Shown piece after piece: positions 7,179-15,003 of a DNA stretch of 20,773 nucleotides. Both the position numbers and the translations under genes were made by a program. The DNA comes from Hyphomicrobiales bacterium (lineage in GTDB: Bacteria; Pseudomonadota; Alphaproteobacteria; Rhizobiales; Beijerinckiaceae), in contig JAATEW010000139.1 of NCBI GenBank assembly GCA_015655535.1, positions 1 to 20,773 on the forward strand, in the 5' to 3' direction. Position 1 is the first letter of the stretch; each line of letters opens with the position of its first letter. The notes below the pieces were generated by a model. It was not told the origin of the DNA. It saw only the letters and a program-made list of their open reading frames with translations, and made no database searches.

Positions 7179-8650
7179 CGCGGTGAACGCATCAATCTAA
7201 TATCGAGATCGCGCACTTTCTTGCGCAATGTATTGCGGTTGAGACCCAAAAGCTCTGCGGCCTTGATCTGATTGCCGCGAGTCGCGGCCAGAGCGGCCGA
7301 AATGAGCGGATATTCCAATTCGCGCAAAGCCCGATGATAGAGGCCTGGCGGCGGTAGAACCTCGCCGTGGGATTTGAACAGATCGGCGAAATGCCGCTCC
7401 ATCGCGCGTGCGAGCGTCGTTACCGGTTCCACATCCTTGCCGTTCGCGACTGCGCCGGCGGCCGGTTCGGCAAAATGCGAGACAAGCGGAAAAGCATCGA
7501 CCGTAAGCTCGGCCTCGACCAATTGCTCATTGATCGATTCCTGCGGATAAAGCGCGGCGAGACGCCGGATGAGGTTTTCGAGTTCGCGAATATTGCCCGG
7601 CCAACGGTAGCGCTTCATATGTTCGAGCGCGCCGGCTTCGAGATGTTTCAGCGGCAGGCCTTCGGCCGCCGTGATCGCAAAGAAATGCCGGGCAAGATCG
7701 GCGATATCCTCGGTGCGCTCGCGCAGCGGCGGCAGCCGCAAGGGCACGACATTCAGCCGGAAGAACAGATCCTCGCGGAAGAGGCCCTGCTGGATCAGGA
7801 TGCGCAGATCCTTGTTGGTCGCGGCGATGATGCGAACATTGGTCTTGATCGGGGTACGGCCGCCGACGGTGGTATATTCGCTCTGCTGCAGGACACGCAG
7901 CAGGCGGGTCTGGGCTTCCATCGGCATGTCGCCGATTTCGTCCAAGAACAAAGTGCCGCCCTCGGCCTGTTCGAAGCGGCCCGCCGAGCGCTGATTGGCG
8001 CCGGTGAAGGCGCCCTTCTCATGGCCGAAAAGCTCGCTCTCGATCAGGTCGCGCGGAATGGCCGCCATGTTGATCGCGACGAAGGGACCCTTCTTGCGCT
8101 TGCCGTAATCGTGTAACGCGCGGGCGACCAGTTCCTTGCCGGTGCCGGACTCACCCGTGATCATCACGGTCAGATCGGTCTGCATCAGCCGCGCCAGCGC
8201 CCGGTAGATTTCCTGCATGGCCGGCGAGCGGCCGACCAGCGGCATGCCGTCGAGATCGGCCGGAACCGCATGCACGCGGTTCTTGGGTTCGCTCATCGCG
8301 GGCCCGACGATCGAAACGAGTTCGCGCAGATCGAAGGGCTTCGGGAGATAATCATAGGCGCCGCGTTCTGACGCCTTGATCGCGGTCATGAAAGTGTTCT
8401 GCGCGCTCATCACGATGATGGGCAGTTCGGGCCTGAGCTTCTTCATCTTGGGCAGAAGCTCGAAGGTGTTTTCATCCGGCATCACGACGTCGGTAATGAC
8501 GAGATCGCCGTCGCCCGATTGCACCCAGCGCCAGAGCGTCGCCGCCGTACCCGTGGTGCGGACCTCATATCCGGCGCGCGATAAAGCCTGGCTGACCACG
8601 GTGCGGATTGCCGAGTCATCATCGGCAACGAGAATATTTCCGTTGGCCAT
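7175..8650 (-). CDS. ntrC: Nitrogen regulation response regulator NtrC
   Basis: NtrC is a sigma-54-dependent activator of nitrogen-assimilation genes, phosphorylated by NtrB. From the ATG at 8650 it has 491 residues. The receiver domain shows D10-D12, phospho-acceptor D54, S82 and K104. The AAA+ domain has Walker A GESGTGKE (166-173), an intact GAFTGA loop (213-218) and Walker B GGTLFLDEIGDM. The C-terminal Fis-type helix-turn-helix reads GNQIKAAELLGLNRNTLRKK. A GTG two codons upstream (8656) is possible, but GGAGG would be only 4 bp from it and is 10 bp from the ATG, and relatives as I recall begin a few residues before ILVADDD. ntrB ends 44 bp upstream. The stop falls in the edge of a repeat. 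Confidence 0.96.
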   Translation of the reverse strand: MANGNILVADDDSAIRTVVSQALSRAGYEVRTTGTAATLWRWVQSGDGDLVITDVVMPDENTFELLPKMKKLRPELPIIVMSAQNTFMTAIKASERGAYDYLPKPFDLRELVSIVGPAMSEPKNRVHAVPADLDGMPLVGRSPAMQEIYRALARLMQTDLTVMITGESGTGKELVARALHDYGKRKKGPFVAINMAAIPRDLIESELFGHEKGAFTGANQRSAGRFEQAEGGTLFLDEIGDMPMEAQTRLLRVLQQSEYTTVGGRTPIKTNVRIIAATNKDLRILIQQGLFREDLFFRLNVVPLRLPPLRERTEDIADLARHFFAITAAEGLPLKHLEAGALEHMKRYRWPGNIRELENLIRRLAALYPQESINEQLVEAELTVDAFPLVSHFAEPAAGAVANGKDVEPVTTLARAMERHFADLFKSHGEVLPPPGLYHRALRELEYPLISAALAATRGNQIKAAELLGLNRNTLRKKVRDLDIRLMRSPR

Positions 8651-8694
8651 GGACACAAAACCTCCGGGCGGATGTTTAAAAGAAACCGAAAAGT

Positions 8695-9870
8695 TTAATC
8701 GGGCTTCGTGCTTCGGCCATCACGCGGCGCGTACATGGGCATGAGGACCCGGAAGGTGGTTCGGCGCGGGTGGGATTCGCATTCGATGATTCCACCGTGA
8801 TCGCCAATTATTTTAGCTACCAGTGCAAGTCCGAGGCCAGTTCCCGCCGCTTTGGTGGTGATGAAGGGGTCGAAGAGGTTGGGCAGCACTTCCGGGGAAA
8901 TGCCCGGCCCGTTGTCGCGCACACAAAATTCCAGAGGCAGGCTGACCGGCGGCGCCGATTCCGAGGTCTTCAGGCGGACGCCCGGCCGGAAGGCGGTCGA
9001 GAGCTCGATCTCGCCCTCGTCCGCGCTCTCGCCTATGGCTTCCGCCGCATTCTTCACGAGATTGAGGAAGACCTGGACGAGCTGGTCACGGTTGCCCAGA
9101 ACCTGCGGCAGCGAGGGATCGTAATTCTCAATGAACCGGATGTGCCGGGCAAAGCCCGCCTGGGAGACTTTCTTCACGTAATCGAGCACGGCGTGAATAT
9201 TGACGCTCTCGCGCGCGATGGGCCGCTCGTCCGAAAAGGCGCCCATGCGGTCGACGAGCTTGACGATCCGGTCGGTCTCTTCGCAGATCAATTGGGTCAG
9301 CGCGCGATCGCTGTCGCTCGCCTCCGCCTCAAGCAATTGAGCCGCGCCGCGGATGCCCGAGAGCGGGTTTTTGATCTCATGCGCCAGCATGGAGGCAAGG
9401 GCCGAGACGGAGCGCGCCGCGCCCTTGCGGGTCGCCTGGCGATCCATTTTCTCGGTCATCGTGCGCTCTTGCAGCATGATGACGACGCCGTCGTCGCCCT
9501 CGGCGAGCGGCGAGACGAATATATCGACGATCCGCTCGCCCACCGCCCATGGCAAGCCGAGATCGACGCGATATTCGCTGATCGCCGCGCCGCGCGTCAT
9601 CACCTGATCGATCAGGGAAAACAGAGGCGATCCAGGCGGCAGAAAATGCGCAAGGCTTTGATGGCGCAAAGTCGCCCGGCTGGTCCCGAAGAAGATTTCG
9701 GCCGCCGCATTGACGCCCGCGATCGTACCGTCGAGCGCCAGCGAAAGGATCGGATGCGGCAAAGCATCGAGCAGTTTGACGGTCTCGCTTTGCTCCGTGT
9801 CGTAGGATTCAGTTTGCATCGAATCCGCGTGCATGGACTGATCTTGCAAGTCCAATTGTGAGATCCTCAT
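8695..9870 (-). CDS. ntrB: Nitrogen sensor histidine kinase/phosphatase NtrB
   Basis: NtrB is a soluble kinase/phosphatase that is controlled by PII protein and acts on NtrC. It has 391 residues with no membrane segment. A PAS domain (about 30-140) is followed by the H-box SMLAHEIKNPLSGIRGAAQLL with H164, the N-box FLNLVKNAAEAI, and the G1/G2 motifs RDNGPGI and GTGLGLALVAKIIGDHGG. The N-terminal 25 residues are polar and variable. The ATG at 9870 overlaps the dusB stop (ATGA), which argues for translational coupling in a dusB-ntrB-ntrC operon. This is the conserved nifR3-ntrBC arrangement. Confidence 0.95.
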   Translation of the reverse strand: MRISQLDLQDQSMHADSMQTESYDTEQSETVKLLDALPHPILSLALDGTIAGVNAAAEIFFGTSRATLRHQSLAHFLPPGSPLFSLIDQVMTRGAAISEYRVDLGLPWAVGERIVDIFVSPLAEGDDGVVIMLQERTMTEKMDRQATRKGAARSVSALASMLAHEIKNPLSGIRGAAQLLEAEASDSDRALTQLICEETDRIVKLVDRMGAFSDERPIARESVNIHAVLDYVKKVSQAGFARHIRFIENYDPSLPQVLGNRDQLVQVFLNLVKNAAEAIGESADEGEIELSTAFRPGVRLKTSESAPPVSLPLEFCVRDNGPGISPEVLPNLFDPFITTKAAGTGLGLALVAKIIGDHGGIIECESHPRRTTFRVLMPMYAPRDGRSTKPD

Positions 9871-10901
9871 GCCGCGGCACTCGCCGGAACATGATCGAAG
9901 AGTGCGCCCAGCATGGCTTTGACCGCATTTGGGTTTTCGCTCGTCACGAGCTTCTGGCGAAACTCCCGCCCATAAAGCATATGCGAATGCGAGGCATAAG
10001 CTGCAAGATGTTTGCGGGCATGGCGCAAGCCTTGAGACGTGCCGAAAAGATCGAGCAATGTTTCGTAATGCTCGAGCACGGCCGCCTTACGGGCTTCCAG
10101 AGGCGTCTCGCGCCTTTCGCCGGTGGCCAGATAATGCGCGGCTTCGCCGACGAACCAGGGCTGTCCCAGCGCGGCGCGGTCGATCATGACGGCATCGGCG
10201 CCCGAGGCTGCGCGCATGGCGGCGGCATCTTCGAGGCTTGCGCAATCGCCATTGGCGACGACGGGAATGGAGACGGCCTCTTTGACCCGCCGGATCGCGG
10301 TCCAATCGGCTTGACCTCGAAAAAACTGACAGCGGGTGCGGCCATGGACCGTCACCATGGCGATACCTTCCGCCTCGGCGCGGCGTGCCAGTTCGGGCGC
10401 GTTGCGCGAGGCATCGTCCCAGCCGAGACGCATTTTCAGCGAGACCGGAAGCCTCGTCGCGGCCATTGTCGCGCGGATCAGGCGCACCGCCTGATCGAGA
10501 TCGCGCATCAAGGCCGAACCCGCTTGGCCACCCGTGACGCGCTTCACCGGGCAGCCCATGTTGATGTCGATCATCGAAGCCCCGGCCTGTTCGGCGAGGC
10601 GCACCGTCTCGCCCATCCGGGCCGGGTCGCAGCCGGCGATCTGGACGATATGGAGATCGATCCCCTCGCCTTCCGCCCGCAGCCTTGTCTCGACCGCGCC
10701 ACGGCCGTGATCCTCGGCATAAACCATTTCGGACATCACGAGAGCGGCGCCAAAACGCCGGGCGATCCGGCGCATGCCGAGATCGGTCACGCCGGCCATG
10801 GGCGCGAGGATGGCGCGGCTTTCGAGATGCAAAGGACCAACGTGAAAGCCTAGGCTTTCAGCAGCATTGCTTAAATTTTGAGCAGAAGGCACCATGCCCA
10901 T
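9867..10901 (-). CDS. dusB: tRNA-dihydrouridine synthase DusB (NifR3 family)
   Basis: This FMN- and NADPH-dependent enzyme reduces uridine to dihydrouridine in the tRNA D-loop. Motifs run in order: ILAPMAGVTD (FMN site), SEMVYAED, QIAGCDP, then DINMGCPVKRVTGGQAGSAL carrying the catalytic cysteine, LKMRLGWDD, TVHGRTRCQFF and VVANGDC. The start is uncertain. I use ATG at 10901 (MGMVPSAQ...). An ATG at 10895 is equally plausible, and one at 10955 would add an odd cysteine-rich leader (MTCLCHDGSC). None has a clear ribosome site. It heads the ntr operon and is divergent from ispDF. Confidence 0.93.
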   Translation of the reverse strand: MGMVPSAQNLSNAAESLGFHVGPLHLESRAILAPMAGVTDLGMRRIARRFGAALVMSEMVYAEDHGRGAVETRLRAEGEGIDLHIVQIAGCDPARMGETVRLAEQAGASMIDINMGCPVKRVTGGQAGSALMRDLDQAVRLIRATMAATRLPVSLKMRLGWDDASRNAPELARRAEAEGIAMVTVHGRTRCQFFRGQADWTAIRRVKEAVSIPVVANGDCASLEDAAAMRAASGADAVMIDRAALGQPWFVGEAAHYLATGERRETPLEARKAAVLEHYETLLDLFGTSQGLRHARKHLAAYASHSHMLYGREFRQKLVTSENPNAVKAMLGALFDHVPASAAA

Positions 10902-11033
10902 ATGATAGTCAAATGCCGCCGCGCGGCAACTGCCATCATGACACAGGCAGGTCATGAGCGATGAAAAGTTTGACGTCCTGCTTAAAAGGCAAGATCAAAC
11001 GGCTGCGCTCACGCAAAGCCCCTTGCCGATTTC

Positions 11034-12242
11034 ATGTGGCCGATGATGAAAGATTATGATCTTGCCATTTTAGTCGTCGCGGCCGGACGCGGGTCGCGCG
11101 CGGGCGAAGGCCTGCCGAAACAATATCGGCCTCTGGCCGGACGGCCCCTGCTTGCGCATACATTGTCCGCATTGCTGGATGTCGCGTCAGATGCGCGCAT
11201 TCTCACCGTTATTCATCCGGACGATCGCGATCTCTACGAAAACTGCGTCGCGTCTCTGGACAAGACGCAGGCAGAGCGGCTCGTGCCGCCGGTGCATGGC
11301 GGCGCCACTCGCCAAGATTCTGTGCGCGCGGGGTTAGAGGCTTTGGCAGGCGAAAAAGCGCCGCCGCATATCGTCTTGATTCAGGATGGCGCACGGCCTT
11401 TTCCGAACGAGGGTCTGATTGCGCGGGCGCGGGCGGCAGCGCTCGACCATGGCGCGGCGGTGCCGGCGCTGCTTGTGATCGATACGATCAAGGAAGTGAA
11501 TGAGACAGGTAGAATTATTGCGACCCCTGCCCGCGCGGCTTTGCGCGCGGTGCAGACGCCGCAGGCCTTCCGCTTCGATCTGATATTGGCCGCGCATCGC
11601 AAAGCAGCCGAAGCCGGCGAAAATGGATTGACGGATGATGCCGCCATCGCCGAATGGGCGGGACATGCCGTCCATGTCTTCGAAGGAGAGATCGACAATA
11701 TGAAAGTCACCAGCGCCGAGGACCTCGCCACAGCCGAGAGGCGTTTCTTGAAGGATCTCCCCGATGTGCGGATTGGGCAAGGCTATGATGTTCATGCCTT
11801 CGGGCCAGGCGATCATGTCTGGCTCGGCGGTTTGAAGATCCCGCACGATCATTCGCTTCTCGGCCATTCCGACGCGGATGTTCTGGCGCATGCCATCACC
11901 GACGCGTTGCTGGGCGCGATCGGCGACGGCGACATCGGCAGCCATTTTCCGCCTTCCGACCCGAAGTGGAAGGGCGCGGCGTCCGAAATCTTTCTGGCGG
12001 CGGCGGCGGAAGCGGTGCGGGCGCGCGGCGGCATGATCGCGCATATAGATGCAACCGTCGTCTGCGAGCGGCCCAAAATCGGCCCGCATCGCGATGCGAT
12101 CCGCGAAAGCATTGCCAAGATCGTCGGGATCTCGCTCGACCGCGTCGCGATCAAGGCGACGACCTCGGAACGTCTCGGCTTCACCGGGCGCGAGGAAGGC
12201 ATGGCCTCGATGGCGCTTGCAACGGTGCGTCTGCCGCTTTAG
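11034..12242 (+). CDS. ispDF: Bifunctional IspD/IspF enzyme of the MEP pathway
   Basis: This fused enzyme carries out two steps of non-mevalonate isoprenoid synthesis: CTP transfer to MEP (IspD) and cyclisation to MEcPP (IspF). Residues 1-240 form IspD, with VVAAGRGSRAGEGLPKQY (nucleotide loop), IQDGARPF, TPQAFR and TDDAAI. IspF begins near residue 244 with RIGQGYDVHAF (metal ligands D252, H254), H278 in LLGHSDADVL, the GDGDIGSHFPPSD loop and TTSERLGFTGREEG. Both active sites look intact. The fusion is common in alphaproteobacteria. ATGs at 11043 and 11046 are alternative starts. It is divergent from dusB. Confidence 0.96.
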   Translation: MWPMMKDYDLAILVVAAGRGSRAGEGLPKQYRPLAGRPLLAHTLSALLDVASDARILTVIHPDDRDLYENCVASLDKTQAERLVPPVHGGATRQDSVRAGLEALAGEKAPPHIVLIQDGARPFPNEGLIARARAAALDHGAAVPALLVIDTIKEVNETGRIIATPARAALRAVQTPQAFRFDLILAAHRKAAEAGENGLTDDAAIAEWAGHAVHVFEGEIDNMKVTSAEDLATAERRFLKDLPDVRIGQGYDVHAFGPGDHVWLGGLKIPHDHSLLGHSDADVLAHAITDALLGAIGDGDIGSHFPPSDPKWKGAASEIFLAAAAEAVRARGGMIAHIDATVVCERPKIGPHRDAIRESIAKIVGISLDRVAIKATTSERLGFTGREEGMASMALATVRLPL

Positions 12243-12286
12243 AGACCCGTTATCAGTTTATTCCAGGCGAAATTCGCCGAGGGCCT

Positions 12287-12508
12287 ATGTCGCGCATCAC
12301 ATTCGATCCTGCCCAAAGCGGCGGCCGCCCTTGCATCAGGGGGCTCCGCATCCGCGTCAAGGACGTGTTGGAATTGCTCGCGGCTGGCACAACCGAAGCG
12401 GAAATCTTGTCTGATTTTCCCTATCTTGAACCTGACGACATACGCGCATGCCTCGCCTTCGCAGCCGAGGAGGTAGATCATCCGATTCTACGGGCGATCC
12501 CAGTTTGA
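12287..12508 (+). CDS. DUF433 family antitoxin-like protein
   Basis: This small 73-residue protein has the DUF433 (COG2442) pattern: ITFDPAQSGGRPCIRGLRIRV, then VLELLAAGTTEAEILSDFPYLEPDDIRACLAFA, a winged-helix-like fold. In this family the gene typically precedes a DUF5615 PIN-like nuclease and is predicted to be the antitoxin. The ATG at 12287 has GAGGG a few bases upstream. The same frame is open further upstream inside ispDF, but that part is a shadow of ispDF. It begins 44 bp after ispDF and overlaps the next gene at its stop codon. Function is inferred from family and context. Confidence 0.85.
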   Translation: MSRITFDPAQSGGRPCIRGLRIRVKDVLELLAAGTTEAEILSDFPYLEPDDIRACLAFAAEEVDHPILRAIPV

Positions 12509-12834
12509 AGTTTTTGGTCGATGCCCAACTGCCTCCCGGTTTGGCGCGCGAACTCCAGGACAAGGGGCATACTGCTGACCATGTTTGCGATGTCGGATTG
12601 CTGCAAGCTTCAGATCAGGCCATCTTACACTTTGCCATTGAGAACGGATACGCGATCATCACCAAAGACGAGGACTTCGCTCCATGGCATCGCAAAGACG
12701 AGCCGAAACTTATCGTCATCTGGGTACGCATCGGTAATTCGTCGCGACGCGTTTTGCTCGAACGATTCATCCCTCTCGTCCCGAACATCCTGGCTCTCAT
12801 CGAGACCGGGGAAACCCTGATTGAAATCAGATAG
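12505..12834 (+). CDS. DUF5615 PIN-like nuclease, probable toxin
   Basis: This 109-residue protein starts, I judge, at TTG 12505 (LKFLVDAQLPPGLAREL...), which overlaps the DUF433 stop as TTGA. Family members usually begin with MKFL(V/I)D, so this start fits better than an ATG at 12448 inside the antitoxin gene. Acidic residues typical of the PIN/Mut7-C-like nuclease core are in FLVDAQLP, ASDQAIL and IITKDEDFAPW. The pair COG2442/COG4634 is a predicted type II toxin-antitoxin family. RNase activity is an inference. It overlaps nothing downstream if cinA starts at 12839. Confidence 0.85.
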   Translation: MKFLVDAQLPPGLARELQDKGHTADHVCDVGLLQASDQAILHFAIENGYAIITKDEDFAPWHRKDEPKLIVIWVRIGNSSRRVLLERFIPLVPNILALIETGETLIEIR

Positions 12835-12838
12835 ACGC

Positions 12839-13330
12839 ATGTTTCCTAACGACCTAGAACAAAAAGCCGCGGCGCTCGTCGCGCTTTATACGGAGCGCCG
12901 CCTGACGATCACGACGGCCGAGTCCTGCACCGGCGGCCTCGTTGCCGGGCTGATCACCCAGATCCCCGGTTCATCCACCGTACTCGACCGTGGCTTCGTG
13001 ACTTATTCGAATGCCGCGAAAGTCGATTGCCTCGGCGTGCATCCGCTCTTGATCGACACATGGGGCGCCGTCAGCGCGCAGACGGCGCATGCCATGGCTG
13101 TTGGCGCGCTTGCGCATGCCGGAACCGATGTCGCGGTCTCGATCACCGGCATCGCAGGCCCCGACGGCGGCTCGCCGGAGAAGCCCGTGGGTCTCGTCCA
13201 TTTTTGCTGCGCGCATAGCAACGGCAAATCCATCGCCGTCGAAAAGCGCTATGGCGATTTGGGCCGCGAGGGCATCCGGCTCGCATCCGTCGCAACCGCG
13301 ATCGAGCTTTTGTTTGAAGTGATAAAGTAA
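12839..13330 (+). CDS. pncC: CinA C-terminal domain protein, NMN amidohydrolase (PncC)
   Basis: This stand-alone CinA C-terminal domain of 163 residues probably deamidates nicotinamide mononucleotide in NAD recycling. The conserved core includes TITTAESCTGGLVAGLIT, VLDRGFVTYSNAAK, SGAVS-like WGAVSAQTAHAMA, VSITGIAGPDGG and KPVGLVHF. No N-terminal molybdopterin-binding-like CinA domain is present, as in other stand-alone homologues. I chose ATG at 12839. A TTG at 12821 would overlap the toxin gene. It lies 4 bp after the toxin gene and converges on the chemoreceptor gene with a 26-bp gap. It is normally the direct neighbour of ispDF. Confidence 0.93.
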   Translation: MFPNDLEQKAAALVALYTERRLTITTAESCTGGLVAGLITQIPGSSTVLDRGFVTYSNAAKVDCLGVHPLLIDTWGAVSAQTAHAMAVGALAHAGTDVAVSITGIAGPDGGSPEKPVGLVHFCCAHSNGKSIAVEKRYGDLGREGIRLASVATAIELLFEVIK

Positions 13331-13356
13331 GTTTTGCCGGCCAGACCTCTTGCCAC

Positions 13357-15003
13357 TCAGAACTCCTGCCAGCCGTCGTCGCTGACCGGGGCGCCGTTCA
13401 CGACCGCCTTGGTCGCGCGCACGGGCCGCGCTTGCGCACTATGCGCATCGGGCCTCACCGTTTTCGCCGGCGGCCGGAAGGCATGCGGGGCGACTTTCCG
13501 CAACTCGCGGCGGATCGGATCATTGTCTTTCGTCTGGCCGATATGGAATTGCCCGACCAGACCCGAAAGCTGATCGGTTTCCTGCGACAGCGAATGGCTT
13601 GCCGCCGTCGATTCCTCGACCATGGCGGCGTTTTGCTGCGTCACCTGATCCATCTGGCTGACCGCCGTATTGACCTGCTCCAAACCTGTCGCCTGCTCTT
13701 GAGCGCCGACCGCGATCTCGGCGACGATCCCGTTAATCTGCGCCACTTGCATCATGATCCGATCGAGCGATTTGCCGGTCTCGGCGACGAGCTTCACGCC
13801 ATGATCCACTTGCGTCGTCGAGGCCAAGATCAGGCTCTTGATCTCTTTCGCCGCTTCCGCCGAGCGCTGCGCAAGGGCGCGCACTTCGGACGCCACCACC
13901 GCGAATCCTCTGCCCGCGTCGCCTGCCCGCGCGGCCTCGACGCCCGCGTTCAGCGCGAGCAGATTGGTCTGGAACGCAATCTCGTCGATGACGCCGACGA
14001 ACTGCCTGATCTGCTGCGCCGAGTTGGCGATCGCCTCCATCGCATCGACGGCTTCGCGCACCACGACGGCGCTTTTCTTTGCATCCTCGTCGGCGGAAGC
14101 GACGACCTGGCGGGCATGGCGCGCGCCTTCGGCCGATCTCTTCACCGTCGCGGTGATTTCATCGAGCGCCGCCGCGGTTTCTTCGAGACTCGCCGCCTGC
14201 GGTCCGGGGCGGCGCGACAGATCGTTGGAAGCCTCCGATATTTCTTGCGTGCCGGCCTGAATCGCATCGGTGCCGCGGGTCACGCTTTGCATTGCGACTT
14301 CGAGTTGCCCCATGGCCGCGTTGAAATCGGCTTGCAGCTTGCGATAAACTTCGGGCATCTCCGCCGTCATGCGATAGGTTAGATCCTTGCTGGCCAATTT
14401 AGATAGGCCGACGCCGATCGAATCCACGACGATCGCGCGTTCTTGCCGGATCGCTCCCTGGCCCGCCTCTTCGGCGCGGCGGCGCTGATCGCTCAGGGTT
14501 TCAAGATAGACGGAGATGGCAAGATCCATGTCGAGCATGGCGGCTTTGACGAGGCTCGATAAAGCTTGCGCGACGCCCTCGGGCCGGCTCTTGGCCATTT
14601 GCATGAGCTGCGGCCATTGTTTCTTCACGACGGCATGAATGAGTTGCTCTATGACCAGAGCATAGCCGCCGATATACCAGCGCGGCTCCAGCCCGATGCG
14701 CGCATGAGTCTGGCCAATGCGGCGGACCGCGTTCGCATAATCTTCGGTGAAATCGGCGGCGGCGATGATCGCCCAATGCCGCTCCTGATGGCCTTGAGCC
14801 GTCGCCATGTGGCGATCGTCGCTAAAGAACTTGCGGGTGGCGGGTGTAACCCTGACCTTGTCGTAGAATACCGTGAGCGCCGGGCCGATCGCCTGAGCGA
14901 TGAGCGGCTGCAGATTCTTGAGCGCGGTTCGCGTCGCCTGATCTATTCCCAAAAACTGAAGGCGTTCATTTAAGCAATCTTGGCTGCGTGTTGCGTCGGT
15001 CAT
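13357..15003 (-). CDS. Globin-coupled methyl-accepting chemotaxis protein (HemAT-like)
   Basis: This is a soluble 548-residue chemoreceptor with no membrane helix. Residues about 12-170 match the sensor globin of HemAT/globin-coupled sensors, with the probable proximal heme histidine H100 in RIGQTHARIGLEPRWYIGGYAL. A short HAMP-like linker (about 195-245) leads to the signalling coiled coil, whose hairpin tip EIAFQTNLLALNAGVEAARAGD lies at about 341-362. The C-terminus ends in GWQEF, a WxxF pentapeptide of the kind that tethers CheR/CheB. Residues 264-269 read RRPGPQ where relatives usually have RRTEQQ. The start at 15003 has AGGGGA 9 bp upstream and lies inside the preceding gene. The ligand is likely O2, by family. 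Confidence 0.93.
   Translation of the reverse strand: MTDATRSQDCLNERLQFLGIDQATRTALKNLQPLIAQAIGPALTVFYDKVRVTPATRKFFSDDRHMATAQGHQERHWAIIAAADFTEDYANAVRRIGQTHARIGLEPRWYIGGYALVIEQLIHAVVKKQWPQLMQMAKSRPEGVAQALSSLVKAAMLDMDLAISVYLETLSDQRRRAEEAGQGAIRQERAIVVDSIGVGLSKLASKDLTYRMTAEMPEVYRKLQADFNAAMGQLEVAMQSVTRGTDAIQAGTQEISEASNDLSRRPGPQAASLEETAAALDEITATVKRSAEGARHARQVVASADEDAKKSAVVVREAVDAMEAIANSAQQIRQFVGVIDEIAFQTNLLALNAGVEAARAGDAGRGFAVVASEVRALAQRSAEAAKEIKSLILASTTQVDHGVKLVAETGKSLDRIMMQVAQINGIVAEIAVGAQEQATGLEQVNTAVSQMDQVTQQNAAMVEESTAASHSLSQETDQLSGLVGQFHIGQTKDNDPIRRELRKVAPHAFRPPAKTVRPDAHSAQARPVRATKAVVNGAPVSDDGWQEF

Noticed and set aside
8770..9861. Plus-strand open frame of 363 codons opposite ntrB
   Set aside because: Mirror of the ntrB reading frame; the ntrB product has all kinase motifs.
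9858..10853. Plus-strand open frame of 331 codons opposite dusB
   Set aside because: Antisense to dusB, no recognisable domain, composition typical of a shadow frame.
10902..11033. Divergent promoters for dusB and ispDF, e.g. TTGACG near 10969
   Set aside because: The matching -10 positions are poor on both strands; promoters must be near but I cannot place them.
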